From positions 6,058,700-6,122,699 of the forward strand of contig WNKI01000002.1 in the NCBI GenBank assembly GCA_015350385.1: DNA of 64,000 nt, given 5' to 3'. The first letter of the stretch is position 1; every line of letters begins with the position of its first letter. The notes under the pieces were generated by a model, which ran no database searches, had not been told where the DNA came from, and was given only the letters and a program-made list of their open reading frames with translations. Positions 22,941-33,155 of this stretch are shown piece after piece. This DNA comes from Aculops lycopersici. Lineage: Eukaryota; Arthropoda; Arachnida; Trombidiformes; Eriophyidae. The position numbers and the translations under genes are program-made.

Positions 22941-25098
22941 TGAATCTTTCTCTGCTCGCTTCAACTGAGAATCCAACTTCATTCATTCAATAACTGCCAC
23001 TGTCATCGTGCTGCCGACTCTAAGCCAGTGGTCAGTGAGTTTTTGTGTGTCTGTGTGTTGCGTCCTCTGCGTCGTTGCCGTGCTCACTTGCGCAGATCAA
23101 CAAGTGGCCAGTGGCCACCCCTCGTTCGCCCAACAAGTGGTTGTTACCTGCGCGCTTCTTTTTTCCTCCCCCTTCTCCAACAACTCGAATTCAAGCCCCA
23201 AACTCGAAGAAAGGAAAGCGGAAAGTTGGCGCATTTTCGTGCCAAAGTTTCGAGGCGCCAAAACTGAGCAACAGCAGGCAGCCAGGCAGTCAGGTGGACA
23301 CAAACGCAAGGAGACGGACGGATGGACGTCAGTTGAACGGAAGGCGAGCGTGAGAATTGAATTGGAAGTTCTCACCAAAATTTTCTATCTGGCCTATGAG
23401 CCACACAGACCGAAAGGTTGCTCTCTGTTTCTCAGGTACAAGCGACTTCTAGTTGGGCAAGAAGTTTGAGTTATATATACTCAAACTTGAAGCCAAACTC
23501 TGGGGCTCAAACAACGTTGATGTCACTTCTCGACTCCAAAGCAACGAGCCAACAACTTGTTAACGACATAAATGCACACGAGGTGATGGCGCAGTCAATG
23601 TCGCGCGTTTGTCTCCGTGGTCTCCCTCTTCCTCTTCTCCTTCTCCTTCTTTGCCCAATGCCATTGCTGTCCTCGCTGGTTCTCAGGTGAGTTAACCACC
23701 AGCAATGCTCTTGCAGGTAACTTGATTGTTAGGGCCACAAGCTTAAGGTTAAAAGAAGCAGCGGTAGCAATGGCAACAGCACTAGCGGTGGTAGTGGTAG
23801 TGGTAGAAAACTTCGCGGCCAGTTGTTGGCGCAACACTCAATTGAATAGGAAGTGAATAGAAATAACGACGACGACATGTGCTAGTTGATAAAACACAAC
23901 CACTGACTTCAACACTGCCCTTGTTGCTGCACATAAAAAGTGTCCATCATTCATGCTCAAGTGGCCAAACACCTGCCACTTGAATTAACCTAATGCCTAA
24001 CACAGAGACATTCGCTGATGAGCCAGCGAGCCAACTACAGGTAGGCAAAACTTTGGGTTGCGCGCTCTAGCTCCTTTCCGTTCGTTTAGCTAATTGACTA
24101 AAGCATGTTAGTTGGATAAACAAGAACAATTGCACCAAGTTTGAGTGGAGTTCATTCATCCATTTATTCATTCGTTCATTAGGTCCTCCCGGTCACTAAT
24201 TGCGGGCTAATGATGCGCACGATCATTCTACACGGTTGGTTTGTCTGGTTACCTGTAATTAGAGCAAAACCCTAGCTGTTTCTCAACCAGTCTACTTTAG
24301 GCCAACCGCTTGTCGTTCGTGATCGCGAATGAAGTGGAAAATGTGTACCCTGAATTGTTTTCACAATTTCGACAAATTCAATTCATATATCCACTACCAG
24401 TACTTCCTGATTAGAGATATATGACGTAATTATGGTAGTCTGCAATGTCGATTCATCGATTAGCTTCGAGCGCCTCACATCGTCGCGCAAAGGAAACTTG
24501 GGGTTTTTTCGCAAGGGCAAATGGGGAAATGTTTTGAATCTTCGCGCGCAAGCTGGGGATAGAAACGTACACTGGTTTGTGTGAGGAGCAGCAGCAACTT
24601 GCTGCCAGCAAGCACTCTGTGTACTAGATAATCATACATTCTTGATAAATGGACTGGCCGTGTGTCAAGGAAAACGCAGCAAAATTGGGAGACCAAACAA
24701 TTATCATTATTGTTTGTAGTATCTAAATGTGTTCTAATCACCTGAATTAATGTAAATCAATTCATTATTAAGTTATCAAATAGCTTTCGCACTCCAGGAC
24801 TAATGAAATTAATTAAAACTACCAATTTAAACACAAATCTAAACATCTCGTCCTCAATTCAAGTCAATTTCTGAATACAACATATATAATACTCACTCAA
24901 TTTGTTTTACAATCATCACCAACAAAACCGCTATCACCACTCTTATTTGTCGAGAGTTCTATCAAAAAGTGACGAAGGAGTAGACACTCAAACATCGTTT
25001 CGCATTCTACAATTTTGTATAACTCACAAGTCGCCAAAATTGCTACCATTATAACCGCCACCACCACTAAACGCAACGCCAACGCATCGACAACAAAC

Positions 25099-26718
25099 AT
25101 GAATTGGGACGATTGGCCGATAAGTTTGAGGAAGTTTGCCTGTGATGCTTTTCAAAAGTGCAAATCAAACGATGATCAGGATAGAGTTCAGACTTGGCTT
25201 ATGGATATGCTAAGGAAAGCATTTGCCGATGGAACAGCCTATACTACAGACTGGAGCAAGAGAAAGCTACCTGATCCAAAGACTTTGGTGGCGACCCCGG
25301 CCGTCGGCCAGCAGCAACAAAATCAGCATCAAGCGAGGCGAACCAGTATTAACATAGCAGACCGATCGAGATCTAGGTCGAGATCTAGGTCTCGTTCGAA
25401 TGATGATAACTCGCGTTCCTCGCGACAACGTAATCGAAAGCAACAAAAGCGCCAAGAGTCATCACTATCTCATAATCGACAAAACTCTTCTTCACAACAA
25501 TCGCACCAGCGATCTTCATCCTCAAGATTGCTGTCACCATCTTATTCTCGATCTAGAGTTAGGTCTCGATCCAGATCCCGGTCCAGGTCCCGGTCCAGGT
25601 CCCGTTCTAGCTCCTCGTCGAGGTCCAGGTCGCCATCAAGGTCTCGTAATAATCGTTCCAAGACTCGCACCTCAAGGTCTCGTTCGAGACATAGTAGGCG
25701 AGCAAATGCAGTTAATAGTAGCAATGCCTCTTCATCCAATAACAACAACAATGATTCCTCGCTTGGTCGAGGCGGGGCAGCAAGTGGTGGTCGCAGCGTT
25801 AGTGGATATCGTGGCAATAATAGTCCAAGTAGTAGGAGCAAATCTCAGCATAAAAATAGTAATTCTCAATATTTGCCCTCGCACCATCGTTCTATTAGCA
25901 AGGGAACGAGTAGATCTCCACCATCCAAAGCTATTATTGGCACTTGTCAAGAGTTAGAGAAACAATATTTACGGCTAACCTCAGAGCCAGACCCATCGAC
26001 CGTTCGACCCTTAGATGTTTTACGTAGATCCCTTGAGATGGTTGATAGATATTGGCGAACGGCTACAACTCGTGACTACCATTATGCTTGTGATCAATTG
26101 AAATCAATTAGACAAGACTTGACTGTTCAATTCATCAGGAATTCATTCACAGTTCTTGTCTATGAAACTCATGCTAGGATAGCTCTTGAAATGAGTGACC
26201 ACGAGGAATTTAACCAATGCCAAAGTCAGTTGAAAACTCTATATGAAATTTCGCCAAGCGAGCATCAATTTGAGTTCCTTGGTTATCTTATCCTATACTT
26301 AATATATACAGAGAATATCACTGAAATCCAGACAACCATATCCAAGTTGCCATGTGATAGTCTAAAGCATCCAGTTGTAGATCATGCGTTGAAGGTAAGG
26401 CGCGCATGGTCCCTATCTAACTACCATAGACTATTTCAACTGTATAAAAAATCACCCGCTATGTCCGCCAAGATTATGGATTGGTTTGTGGAGAGAGAAA
26501 GGAAACAGGCAATTAAGATTATAATGAGGTCCTATAGACCGAATGTACCAATCAACTTTGTTAGCGACCAATTGGCATTTGATACTGTGGACGATTGTTT
26601 AGAATTCACAAACAAATATGCCAATGTTAACCCCCAGCAACTACCGACGAAAGAACCCTTTTTCATTTCATTAACAACCGGCTCTACCACTAACCAAACT
26701 TCTCTCCAATTTGAATGA
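25099..26718 (+). CDS. LENG8: LENG8-like SAC3/GANP-domain protein with an RS-rich region
   Basis: 539-residue single-exon protein. The C-terminal half (about 281-500) matches the SAC3/GANP/PCI-type domain of leukocyte receptor cluster member 8: GTCQELEKQYLRLT, PDPSTVRPLDVL, KSIRQDLTVQ, VYETHARIALE and DHEEFNQCQSQLK are near-diagnostic. The N-terminus (WPISLRKFACDAF... DGTAYTTDW) matches the short LENG8 N-terminal module. Between them, residues about 85-280 are rich in Arg-Ser dipeptides, like splicing factors. Known family role: LENG8/SAC3-type proteins act in nuclear mRNP handling and export quality control. A role in mRNA metabolism here is inference. I chose the ATG at 25099 (MNWDDWP) because the longer open frame upstream has no ATG. 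A poly(A) signal lies 68 bp after the stop. Confidence 0.9.
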   Translation: MNWDDWPISLRKFACDAFQKCKSNDDQDRVQTWLMDMLRKAFADGTAYTTDWSKRKLPDPKTLVATPAVGQQQQNQHQARRTSINIADRSRSRSRSRSRSNDDNSRSSRQRNRKQQKRQESSLSHNRQNSSSQQSHQRSSSSRLLSPSYSRSRVRSRSRSRSRSRSRSRSSSSSRSRSPSRSRNNRSKTRTSRSRSRHSRRANAVNSSNASSSNNNNNDSSLGRGGAASGGRSVSGYRGNNSPSSRSKSQHKNSNSQYLPSHHRSISKGTSRSPPSKAIIGTCQELEKQYLRLTSEPDPSTVRPLDVLRRSLEMVDRYWRTATTRDYHYACDQLKSIRQDLTVQFIRNSFTVLVYETHARIALEMSDHEEFNQCQSQLKTLYEISPSEHQFEFLGYLILYLIYTENITEIQTTISKLPCDSLKHPVVDHALKVRRAWSLSNYHRLFQLYKKSPAMSAKIMDWFVERERKQAIKIIMRSYRPNVPINFVSDQLAFDTVDDCLEFTNKYANVNPQQLPTKEPFFISLTTGSTTNQTSLQFE

Positions 26719-26785
26719 ATCACAATCAACCCCTTGTGTTTTCTTAATCACCAGAGATTCCTCATGAACATCGAGCGTCCCACTC

Positions 26786-26791
26786 AATAAA
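26786..26791 (+). terminator. Poly(A) signal of the LENG8-like gene
   Basis: AATAAA, 68 bp after the stop codon. Confidence 0.7.
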
Positions 26792-26912
26792 CTATTTCTT
26801 TTTGATACAGCTTTGAATCACCTATCTATTAGTATCTAAATTTTTGAATACGAATGTATATTAGTATATATATACACATATCTCACTTGTACATGATTGA
26901 CTCTCGCAACAT

Positions 26913-26980
26913 TCAAAGATACCACAATCCACGAGATCTTCGAAGATCTCGGAAGATCCCGTGGATTGTGGTATCTTTGA
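26913..26980. repeat. 28-bp-arm palindrome (hairpin), 12-nt loop
   Basis: Arm 26913-26940 is the reverse complement of 26953-26980 with a single mismatch. The sequence starts TCAAAGATACCACAATCC. It lies 122 bp past the LENG8 poly(A) signal and 456 bp before the P5CR start, in otherwise plain intergenic DNA. Confidence 0.9.
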
Positions 26981-27435
26981 TAGCTTTGCGGCACTCGTGT
27001 CCCAGATGCTTGTTTGCGTTGTAACCATAGGCCACTTGGCTCGTTACAGCGCTCGACGCTGACTCTGCGTTTGATTGTATTTATTATTCTATTGCATTCA
27101 TCCTACATCTTAGTAAGTAAACATTTTAAACAAATGCAAATCTAGACTCATGTTCAGGAGTCAGTAAAACTCAGTCAGTTGTACTATTGAGGACTCTGGT
27201 CGACTACCACTCACACTATTCAACCCATTGACTGTTAGAAAAAGTAGTCTACATGACTTTTTGTTGAAATTAACGCGTCTCGAGTGGGGATTTTTAGGTA
27301 CTACAACAAGTTTTGTTACTTGTCATCAACATTAAATTCGAGCGATTGATGCAACAACCTTCCAGTCATACTCTCTCAAATACTTCGTCATAGATCTAGT
27401 GTGTACTCATCGGACCTAATACTCAAATCATAGGC

Positions 27436-28323
27436 ATGACATCGCAACAAATACCCAAACTATTGTTCATTGGGGCCGGCAATATTGCGCAAAGCATAAT
27501 GAAAGGGATCCTAAAGGCCCAACCTGAAGCTGCCAGTAGAATTTTAGCCACTGCGCCCACGTTGAAGAATCTCGATGTGGTCAAGAACAAGTTAGGTTGC
27601 AAGACAACTTTATTAAAGGATGCAAGAGAAGATGTCAATGAATTCAAACCAGACTATATTTTTCTTTGCGTGAAGCCCCAAGTTCTGATGAGCTCTATCG
27701 CAAATTCGAAACAGGATGAGCTATCCAACTTGCTCACCAATACACCATGCTCAAGTACAACTCTATCACTGTTAGCGGGAATCAAGAGTCAGGTGTTTAC
27801 ATCGGAGTTCGACATGGCCGACGAGAAGATAGTTCGTGTGATGCTAAATACAGCCGCCGAGATTGGATCCACCAGCGTTTTGTATCACGCTGCGCCAAGC
27901 TTTGACGAAAACAAGCTAAATGAAATGGAGAGATTGTTTAAACTAATTGGTCAAGCAGTTGTAAGATTACACGACGAGAGTTTGATGGATGTTGCATGTG
28001 GTATCTGTGGAAGCGGCATAGCCTTCTTCTACGAAATGATTCAGACCATAAGTGATATTGGAGTTAAGAATGGATTGAGTCGAGCTGATGCCACTCTGGT
28101 GGCTGCCCAGCTATCCAAATCAGCTGGCGAGATGTTATTGACGAAACAAACGCATCCGTATCAGCTTCGTGATGATGTTACATCGCCATCTGGGACAACT
28201 ATTTACGGTTTGAGTAGTTGGCATGAGCAGTCAACTGGTATCCGGATTGGGAATTCCGTTCAAGCTTCGATTGATAGGGCAAGAGAACTTTCGGCTAATG
28301 CCGGGAAGAAAATGCAAAAATAA
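27436..28323 (+). CDS. PYCR: Pyrroline-5-carboxylate reductase
   Basis: 295 residues, single exon, full family length. It catalyses the last step of proline synthesis, NAD(P)H-dependent reduction of pyrroline-5-carboxylate. The N-terminal Rossmann motif LLFIGAGNIAQSIMKG (about residues 9-24) and the second-strand KPQVL context are clear. The C-terminal dimerisation helices carry the P5CR signature (LRDDVTSPSGTTIYGL, residues about 252-267). The N-terminus begins almost directly with the Rossmann strand, so there is no room for a cleaved mitochondrial presequence. Animal PYCR1/2 are mitochondrial and PYCR3 is cytosolic, so a PYCR3-like location is possible. The ATG at 27436 sits right before the fold. 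The gene lies in tandem with PWP2 (379 bp downstream). Confidence 0.95.
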   Translation: MTSQQIPKLLFIGAGNIAQSIMKGILKAQPEAASRILATAPTLKNLDVVKNKLGCKTTLLKDAREDVNEFKPDYIFLCVKPQVLMSSIANSKQDELSNLLTNTPCSSTTLSLLAGIKSQVFTSEFDMADEKIVRVMLNTAAEIGSTSVLYHAAPSFDENKLNEMERLFKLIGQAVVRLHDESLMDVACGICGSGIAFFYEMIQTISDIGVKNGLSRADATLVAAQLSKSAGEMLLTKQTHPYQLRDDVTSPSGTTIYGLSSWHEQSTGIRIGNSVQASIDRARELSANAGKKMQK

Positions 28324-28344
28324 TTAGTCCATGACTGATGATCT

Positions 28345-28350
28345 ATTAAA
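28345..28350 (+). terminator. Poly(A) signal of the P5CR gene
   Basis: ATTAAA variant, 21 bp after the stop codon. Confidence 0.55.
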
Positions 28351-28702
28351 TCATGTATATAAGACAACAGTCATATATGGATCTCCGGTCTCACTTTCTT
28401 TTCAACTCGATGCTATGGGTTTGTTGTCATTTTGTCTCTGAGCTACAGGCCCTTTTCAAAGTGTTGCACACCATTCCGCACGCTGCAAACACACCGTGTG
28501 TTACACACGTGGTTAAATTTGCAAGGTGCGAAGAATTCATCACTCCATAAGCAGGTTTCCTCACCTGACAGGGGATACCATATTGTTACAACCTACCAAT
28601 CAACTATATCCATTGATGAAATTCTAAAGATTTTTCCAATCTAGCCCTCTATTGACTGGACAAGGCTACCCCTCAACACTTGCAGAGATCATTGAATTAA
28701 GA

Positions 28703-31477
28703 ATGAGGCTCTCCTTCGAGTTCGCCAATGTTCTTGGCTCAGTTTACCATCGAGGAACCATCAAGTTTGGCCCAGATGGGTCCTCACTCTTCAGTCCTGT
28801 CGGTAACAAAGTCGTAGTTTATGATCTCAAAGCAAACAAGTCAAATGCGTTGCCCATACAAGTCAACTATAACATCGAGAAATTATGTGTACACCCAAAA
28901 GGAACTATCATGTTAGCCGGCTCAGAGAAGAGTACTCTCTACATGGTATCTTTAATCAGTGGCAAATTATTACACCTGAAACAGTACAAGGCATTTGATA
29001 GGATAAGTCATTTGAGTTTCAGTCCAGATGGTCGCTATTATTGTGTTTGTGGAGATAATCTTGCCTTAGTTTACGTCACACCAGGTTCGCTAGTTGCTGG
29101 TAAAGGTAGAGAAATCAATCCATTTCGATTATTGAGAAAGTATCGAGTAAATCATGATGTGATATCGGACGTCACCTGGTCAGATGATTCGAGTTTCCTA
29201 TGCATATCAAGCCAGGATACCAGCCTCAGTGTTTTGAATCTACTTGAGCAAGACAGAAATATTACCCATCTGAAGGGTCATTCAGATGGCATTCTAAACT
29301 GCTATTTTGCCAACAGGCATGACAGAGATCGCATGATATACAGCCTCACCAAAAACTGTCAATTGTTCGTATGGAGTGCTAAGGAATGTGACGATGGCGA
29401 TGAGGTCGAGAACGACAACCATCATGGTGATACAGACCAACCCAAGAAGAGGTCAAGATCAAGTTTGAAATTTCACAGATCACACAAACATTACATTAAA
29501 TTGGCCGCAGAGCCAGAAGAGACTAAGGAGGAAAAACTCCGTCGATCAAATGCTTATATAACAGCAAGTGATTATAACTCAAATGCAAGACTTCTTGTTG
29601 TTGGATATAACACTGGACACTATTCCCTCTATGAAATGCCAAATGCGAATCTCATCTATGACCTAGACTCAAATTCAGGCTTGATAAGCACAATTTCAAT
29701 CAATAAAACTGGTGACTGGATTGCTTTTGGATCAAGTGTAGACCCTGAGGCCGATAGAGAGCATGGAATAAATAAGACTCAATCTCGCCTAGTTGTCTGG
29801 GAATGGCAAAGCAAGTCACATGTCCTAGATTATTCAGGAACTGGAGCAACTATGTCAAGCATGCATGAATGTCTAAGCTATTCCCTGGATGGTACTCACA
29901 TTGTTTCGGGAAACCTTTCAGGACGTATCAAGGTTTGGAGCGGACTAAGTGGCGATACAATCGCCACATTCGGTGATGAACACAAGGGACCTATCAAATC
30001 AATCAAATTTGCTCCAAACAAGTCCGGAAAAGTTATAATATCTGCAAGTTTGGACGGAACATTGAGAGCTTATGATCTGAACAAGTATAAAAATTTCAGA
30101 ACCTTCCAATCACCAGTGCCAGAGAAGCGACCAGAATTTATATGTCTGGATATCGACTCAACAGGTGAGTTTATTGCAGCCGGAACGTACAACTATTTCG
30201 AGATTTATTTGTACTCTCTACAAACCGGAAAGTTCCTAGAGTACCTCACAGGTCACGAAGGTCCAGTATCAGGTGTAGCCTTCTCACCAGTTAGTAATTT
30301 ATTAGTTTCATCATCCTGGGACACAACACTGAAGGTTTGGAATCTGTTTGACGGGTCAAAGACTGTGAGAGACACAATAACTCTAGGCCATGAGGTGATA
30401 ACCGTTACGTTTAGGTCCGATGGCAATCAATTTGCTGCGTCAACAAGCAATGGACAAATAGCATTCTTCGACCCACAATCATGCGAACAAATCGGTGCTC
30501 CTATCGAGGGTCTAGATGACTTGGGCACAACACAATTAGCAACTGAAGCCTCTCGCGACTCAAAAAAATACTTCATCTCTCTGAACTACTCGGCAGACGG
30601 TAGTTATTTAATCGCAGGAGGCAAGTCAAACTTTATATGTATTTATCATGCAAGAGAAAAAGTGCTCATGAAGAGGATTGCTATGACTTTCAACATGTCC
30701 ATGGATGGAGTATTTGACTATATCAGTAACCGAAAACGCAATGAGTTTGGATACAATCTTGAACTACTTGAGCAAAGGAAAGAGGAGAGAACATATAAGC
30801 CTATCTCGCTGCCTGGCGTAAAGAAAGGCGATCTCGGTGATAGAAGTGCCAAACCTGTGATAGCTGTTTGTCAGATAAACTTCTCGCCCACCATGAGATC
30901 CTTTGCGGCAGCTACTACTGAGGGTGTTCTAGTTTACTCTCTTGACATCACGAGGAACTTTGATCCGTACAAGTTGGTAATTGATGTAGATCCTATATCT
31001 GTCAAGCGAGCTCTTAAGAACAACAACTTCGGCTCCGCTCTGGTACAGTCGATTCAGTTGAATGATCGACATCTATTTCAAGATGTGATTGAGAAGATTC
31101 CCCTTGACAATATTGAAATTATTGTTAACAGCCTCGAAATTGACTACATTAAGCGCGCCTTAAGTTTCATTGGTGGTTTCATACCGGAAACGAAGCATCT
31201 CGAATTTTATCTTCTATGGATCCAGAGAATCCTGTACAAACACGGTGTCGCCCTGAAAGGGCAACCCAGCCGCGAGATAGCTCCTATTATTAGAGGGGTT
31301 CATCAGAATATATATCGCCTACATAGAGATATTAAGACAAATTCAGACTTTTGTAAGTACTCCTTGAGGTATCTTACCAGGTTCACAGGTGATACTCTAG
31401 CCATCGGGCAAGAAGGGGAAGATGGAGATATCGAAGAGGAAGAGGACGAGCCTTTAATGCGCATGGATACGGATTGA
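28703..31477 (+). CDS. PWP2: Periodic tryptophan protein 2 (PWP2/UTP1), SSU processome subunit
   Basis: 924-residue single-exon protein. It is a member of the UTP-B complex of the small-subunit processome, acting in the nucleolus on 18S rRNA precursor processing. The start MRLSFEFANVLGSVYHRG matches the conserved PWP2 start, and the open frame before this ATG has no other ATG. Tandem WD40 repeats follow (recognisable blades such as LKGHSDGILNCYF, DEHKGPIKSIKFAP, LTGHEGPVSGVAFSP with SSWDTTLKVWNLF). The C-terminal Utp12-type helical domain spans about residues 762-870 (DPISVKRALKNNNFGSALVQ, YLLWIQRILYKHG). It ends in an acidic tail. Length is close to the family norm of about 920. It converges on CCT3 with 58 bp between the stops. 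Confidence 0.95.
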   Translation: MRLSFEFANVLGSVYHRGTIKFGPDGSSLFSPVGNKVVVYDLKANKSNALPIQVNYNIEKLCVHPKGTIMLAGSEKSTLYMVSLISGKLLHLKQYKAFDRISHLSFSPDGRYYCVCGDNLALVYVTPGSLVAGKGREINPFRLLRKYRVNHDVISDVTWSDDSSFLCISSQDTSLSVLNLLEQDRNITHLKGHSDGILNCYFANRHDRDRMIYSLTKNCQLFVWSAKECDDGDEVENDNHHGDTDQPKKRSRSSLKFHRSHKHYIKLAAEPEETKEEKLRRSNAYITASDYNSNARLLVVGYNTGHYSLYEMPNANLIYDLDSNSGLISTISINKTGDWIAFGSSVDPEADREHGINKTQSRLVVWEWQSKSHVLDYSGTGATMSSMHECLSYSLDGTHIVSGNLSGRIKVWSGLSGDTIATFGDEHKGPIKSIKFAPNKSGKVIISASLDGTLRAYDLNKYKNFRTFQSPVPEKRPEFICLDIDSTGEFIAAGTYNYFEIYLYSLQTGKFLEYLTGHEGPVSGVAFSPVSNLLVSSSWDTTLKVWNLFDGSKTVRDTITLGHEVITVTFRSDGNQFAASTSNGQIAFFDPQSCEQIGAPIEGLDDLGTTQLATEASRDSKKYFISLNYSADGSYLIAGGKSNFICIYHAREKVLMKRIAMTFNMSMDGVFDYISNRKRNEFGYNLELLEQRKEERTYKPISLPGVKKGDLGDRSAKPVIAVCQINFSPTMRSFAAATTEGVLVYSLDITRNFDPYKLVIDVDPISVKRALKNNNFGSALVQSIQLNDRHLFQDVIEKIPLDNIEIIVNSLEIDYIKRALSFIGGFIPETKHLEFYLLWIQRILYKHGVALKGQPSREIAPIIRGVHQNIYRLHRDIKTNSDFCKYSLRYLTRFTGDTLAIGQEGEDGDIEEEEDEPLMRMDTD

Positions 31478-31535
31478 GTAAGCTTTGTTAGTTTGACAGT
31501 TTAATTTTTAGATAAACACTCTTCAGATTGTTTGA

Positions 31536-33155
31536 TTACTTCTCCTTGTTGACTTCTGACTGCTTCTTGGTACCAGACACAATGCCGTCAATTCGCAACA
31601 AAAGTACAGCCGTCTCAATGGCCGTCTTGTAAGCTTGCATCTTGACAGCCAATGGTTCCCAAACATTCAACTCGGTCATATCGACGATCTTGCCCGTTTC
31701 ACCGTCGATACCCCAGTTTTTGTTCACTGAATCAGCAGCGGCATGCTTTGCCCTTAAAGCTGTAATTTGTCTAACCGTGTCTCCTCCACAATTTTGAATC
31801 AAGGTTCTTGGGATAACCTCAAGAGATTTTGCAACAGATCTATATGGTCCCTGTGTTACATCGGTGATTGAGTCAGCCTTGTCTGACAAGATCTTACCAA
31901 CAGCCATCTCGACAGCGCCACCGCCTGGAACTAGGAGAGGGTCGATCATGATGTTACGGCAAACGCACATGGCGTCTTGAAGGTTTCTTTCAACCTCATT
32001 GAGAATATCCTTACTTGGTCCTCTTAAAACAACTGTACACGCTTTTGGGTTCTTGCACTTGACCAAGTAGGCAAAGTACTCGTCGCCTATCTTTCTAACC
32101 TCGAAAAGGCCAACATCAGTTCCGACATCCTCCTCACGAAGCTCCTCGACACGGTTTACAATGGTTGCTCCCGAGACACGACCAATACGAACATTGTCGG
32201 TCTTCTTGAGGCGTCTCAAGCAAGTGATGTTTTCCTTCATTAAGTAGTGCTGAGCTAAATCGGAGACACCTTTCTCGGTCAGAACAATGTCTGGCTTGAA
32301 GCTAGCGATCTTGGTGCAAAGGCCTTGGATGTACTCCTCCTCAATTTGTAGCATACGTGAGAAGTCATTTTCACCGCTCAATTCAACGTCAGTCTGACTT
32401 TCACCTTTCTTGTACTCGAGTCCAGCATCAAGCAGAATGATTCTTGGGTTCTCTATGCGTCTTTTCATTCTTGGATGAACAACATCCTTATTAATCATCA
32501 CACCATCTAGTACTTCACTATCTTCAATTGTTCCACCTGGCACTTTCTCGATCCTTGCATATCGTTTGATATCAATTTCCTTGCGGCCATTGTCCTCAAG
32601 GTAAACAGTTTTGACAGCCTTGATGGCCAGCATACAGGCAAAAGTACCATACTGTCCAAGGAATTTAGTTCCAATACAAGCTGTTAGAATATCAATAAGT
32701 TTTTTCTCGTCATTGATATCAACTGGGACGGCAACTTTATCCTTCAAAGCTGTCAACATGTCCTCCAAAGCATGACGATAGGCACTAATGACCATTGTGG
32801 GATGTAGGCCTTGTTCAAAAAACTCTTGTGACGAGACCAGCAGCTCGCCGGCTAGAACGATGACTGATGTGGTTCCATCTCCAACTTCTTCGTCTTGAGT
32901 TCTACTGATTTCTATCATGGATTTGGCTGCTGGATGTTGAACTGTAATCTCACGCAATATTGCATTACCGTCATTTGTCAACACTATGCTGCCCATTGGG
33001 TTAAGAAGCATCTTCAACATGGATCTTGGTCCTAGACATGTCCTTACGACATCAGCCACATGCTTGGCTGCCCTAATACATTCTAGCTGAACTTTCTTGC
33101 CCTCCTCGCGCTTAGATTGGAGGACGAGAACTTGAGGTGGTCCTTGCATAAACAT
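31536..33155 (-). CDS. CCT3: T-complex protein 1 subunit gamma (CCT3)
   Basis: 539 residues, single exon. It is one of eight subunits of the cytosolic TRiC/CCT chaperonin that folds actin, tubulin and other proteins using ATP. The sequence shows the group II chaperonin signatures RTCLGPRSMLKML, LTNDGNAILREI (about 59-70), RTQDEEVGDGTTSVIVLAGE (about 85-104, nucleotide binding) and LVPGGGAVEMAV (about 408-419). Subunit-specific strings GRKEIDIKRYARIEKVPGG, YKKGESQTDVELS and ENITCLRRLKKTDN identify gamma. The tail is shorter than in vertebrates. It diverges from the spermidine synthase gene across 584 bp. Confidence 0.97.
   Translation of the reverse strand: MFMQGPPQVLVLQSKREEGKKVQLECIRAAKHVADVVRTCLGPRSMLKMLLNPMGSIVLTNDGNAILREITVQHPAAKSMIEISRTQDEEVGDGTTSVIVLAGELLVSSQEFFEQGLHPTMVISAYRHALEDMLTALKDKVAVPVDINDEKKLIDILTACIGTKFLGQYGTFACMLAIKAVKTVYLEDNGRKEIDIKRYARIEKVPGGTIEDSEVLDGVMINKDVVHPRMKRRIENPRIILLDAGLEYKKGESQTDVELSGENDFSRMLQIEEEYIQGLCTKIASFKPDIVLTEKGVSDLAQHYLMKENITCLRRLKKTDNVRIGRVSGATIVNRVEELREEDVGTDVGLFEVRKIGDEYFAYLVKCKNPKACTVVLRGPSKDILNEVERNLQDAMCVCRNIMIDPLLVPGGGAVEMAVGKILSDKADSITDVTQGPYRSVAKSLEVIPRTLIQNCGGDTVRQITALRAKHAAADSVNKNWGIDGETGKIVDMTELNVWEPLAVKMQAYKTAIETAVLLLRIDGIVSGTKKQSEVNKEK

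Larger units (their letters stand above)
20694..25098. other. Non-coding stretch upstream of two divergent genes
   Basis: It separates the minus-strand exon starting at 20693 from the plus-strand LENG8-like gene. Open frames such as 23008-23469 look like chance. Exact CAACARGTGG-type decamers lie at 21448, 21827, 23098 and 23131, the last two only 33 bp apart around a GGCCAGTGGCCAC-type string. There are several microsatellites. Confidence 0.45.
26719..27435. other. Intergenic region LENG8-P5CR
   Basis: Apart from the poly(A) signal and the 28-bp-arm palindrome no feature is seen. It presumably includes the promoter of the P5CR gene. Confidence 0.6.

Noticed and set aside
23008..23469. 153-codon plus-strand open frame with a hydrophobic start
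   Set aside because: The hydrophobic start is Cys/Val-rich by chance. The rest has no domain or consistent composition, and three overlapping frames on both strands are equally open. The stretch also carries two CAACAAGTGG motifs, typical of the non-coding part.
28353..28644. Two overlapping 65-70 codon frames between P5CR and PWP2
   Set aside because: No homology visible and they overlap each other. The region is the P5CR 3' flank and the PWP2 promoter.
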